Positions 53,594 to 54,486 of a stretch of 54,486 nucleotides of DNA are shown in pieces. Every line of letters begins with the position of its first letter. Position 1 is the first letter of the stretch. The translations under genes and the position numbers were made by a program. Origin of the DNA: an uncultured Woeseiaceae bacterium (lineage in GTDB: Bacteria; Pseudomonadota; Gammaproteobacteria; Steroidobacterales; Woeseiaceae); the NCBI GenBank assembly GCA_905480255.1, contig CAJQPR010000009.1, positions 1 through 54,486 of the forward strand. Direction: 5' to 3'. The notes under the pieces were generated by a model that did no database searches, was not told the origin of the DNA, and saw nothing but the letters and a program-made list of their open reading frames with translations.

Positions 53594-54486
53594 TCAGTCG
53601 ACGTGCGAATCGTCAACGCGATCACCGATTGCGATTACAACCGCCCCGAGGCGTTGTTCGGTCTCGACCCGGCTATGTGCGTCGGCTGCCTGCTCCATTG
53701 GGTAAACTCTGTCCACAATGGACACGATTTTTTCATCCTCAATCATCTGCCTGAGCGTCAGCAGTTCCTCTCTGGCCTCCTGCGCAAATGCAAACCTGGA
53801 GGTTTTCTCGCTAAATCTGCTGGTGAGGACCGAACGAAACATGACAGAAAGGCGGGGATTGGCCGTTAAATAGCGCCCGCTGGGAACGAGCGCCCTGATG
53901 CTGGCGGAATAGGAACTCCCGGCAACCATGTCGAGAATGACGTCATAGGTTTGACTGCTCGCCGTAAAGTCTTCCTTTGTATAATCAATAAAATCGTCAG
54001 CACCAATTCGTCCCAACATGTCCGCCTTAATGGTGCTGTCTACAACGGTGACCTCCGCACCCATCGACTTGGCGATCTGCACCGCATGCGCTCCGATGCT
54101 GCCCCCGGCGCCATTGATCAATACTCTTTCTCCCGGCTGGATCCTGGCACGCCGCATGAAATGCAGTGCGTTCAACCCACCCAGCGGGACTGCCGCGGCT
54201 TCCTTAAAACTCATATTGCGGGGCTTGTCGACAATCGTGTAGCGTGCCGGTAGAACCACGTACTCACCATAGGCACCCAGTCGGAGCCCGGCGGCGCCGA
54301 ACACCTGGTCGCCCGGGGAGAGATGGGTGACTGTTTCCCCCACCGATTCGATCTCCCCTGAAAAGTACCCACCCAGGATATGTCTCCTTGGTTTTGTGAT
54401 TCCAAACGCAATTCGTAGAGGCAACCAAAACCAATTAACTGCGAAATTGAAGCTACGCAACTCGCAATCGGATTTCGTCGCTTCAG
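53594..54486 (-). CDS. NAD(P)-dependent MDR-family oxidoreductase, 5' end outside the window
   Basis: At least 297 residues of a medium-chain dehydrogenase/quinone-oxidoreductase-like protein. ILGGYFSGEIESVGE and LSPGDQVFGAAGLRLGAYGEYV belong to the GroES-like domain. NGAGGSIGAHAVQIAKSMGAEVTVV is the nucleotide-binding site, with AAAVPLGGLNALHFM between. No structural-zinc cysteine cluster is seen. The frame stays open to the edge (…TKSDCELRSFNF before the first internal TTG), so the real start is upstream and the first ~25-40 residues are missing. Confidence 0.85.
   Translation of the reverse strand, partial: EATKSDCELRSFNFAVNWFWLPLRIAFGITKPRRHILGGYFSGEIESVGETVTHLSPGDQVFGAAGLRLGAYGEYVVLPARYTIVDKPRNMSFKEAAAVPLGGLNALHFMRRARIQPGERVLINGAGGSIGAHAVQIAKSMGAEVTVVDSTIKADMLGRIGADDFIDYTKEDFTASSQTYDVILDMVAGSSYSASIRALVPSGRYLTANPRLSVMFRSVLTSRFSEKTSRFAFAQEAREELLTLRQMIEDEKIVSIVDRVYPMEQAADAHSRVETEQRLGAVVIAIGDRVDDSHVD

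Overview
The window looks like a chromosome segment of a free-living, probably marine, gammaproteobacterium of moderate GC. The gene orders rnr-rlmB, rpsF-rpsR-(DUF2232)-rplI-dnaB-alr, corB/ypjD/ffh/rpsP-rimM-trmD-rplS, kbl-tdh, mlaFEDCB and bepA/bcp/gcvR are typical of that class. The suf operon, headed by an Rrf2 regulator and carrying sufU and sufT, and a TAtT-type TRAP transporter would fit an environmental lineage such as the Woeseiaceae/Chromatiales-like groups. That placement is inference. TTG and GTG starts are common throughout.

Positions 1-44 kb are dense and almost wholly interpretable. A partial tRNA-Leu precedes rnr-rlmB. Next comes a ribosomal and replication run: S6 with a long acidic tail, S18, a DUF2232 membrane protein, L9, DnaB and Alr. 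A minus-strand signalling module follows (CHASE2-type Ser/Thr kinase, PP2C phosphatase, double-FHA protein), then radA, a CorB-like protein, YpjD, a metallo-beta-lactamase phosphodiesterase, ffh and rpsP-rimM-trmD-rplS. A TRAP operon (TatT, DctP, DctQ, DctM) ends in a sorbosone-dehydrogenase-like protein and sppA. After it lie kbl-tdh, hslR, sixA, a full suf operon (Rrf2, sufB, C, D, S, U, T) with a palindromic operator, the mla phospholipid-transport operon with mlaA convergent to it, bepA, bcp and gcvR.

At about 44.1 kb the character changes. A tRNA-Ser(GGA) is preceded by a 73-nt copy of itself that has lost its 3' end. From there to the window edge (about 10 kb) are accessory genes, all on the minus strand except one. 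Every boundary between genes or gene pairs holds copies of one dispersed repeat: a hairpin of about 24 nt, usually in pairs at a pitch of about 46 or 56 nt. I see no copy of it in the preceding 44 kb. The cargo is mostly membrane, lipo- or exported proteins: three paralogous one-TM proteins of unknown function, a DUF4956/MgtC-like membrane protein, an NTF2-like lipoprotein, a DUF1428 protein, a serine beta-lactamase-like hydrolase, a pair of small envelope proteins, an aspartoacylase-like hydrolase and an MDR oxidoreductase cut by the edge.

The strongest candidate for something undescribed is this array of gene modules separated by paired hairpins. It resembles a cassette array in layout, but it lacks canonical attC core motifs and no recombinase is visible in the window.
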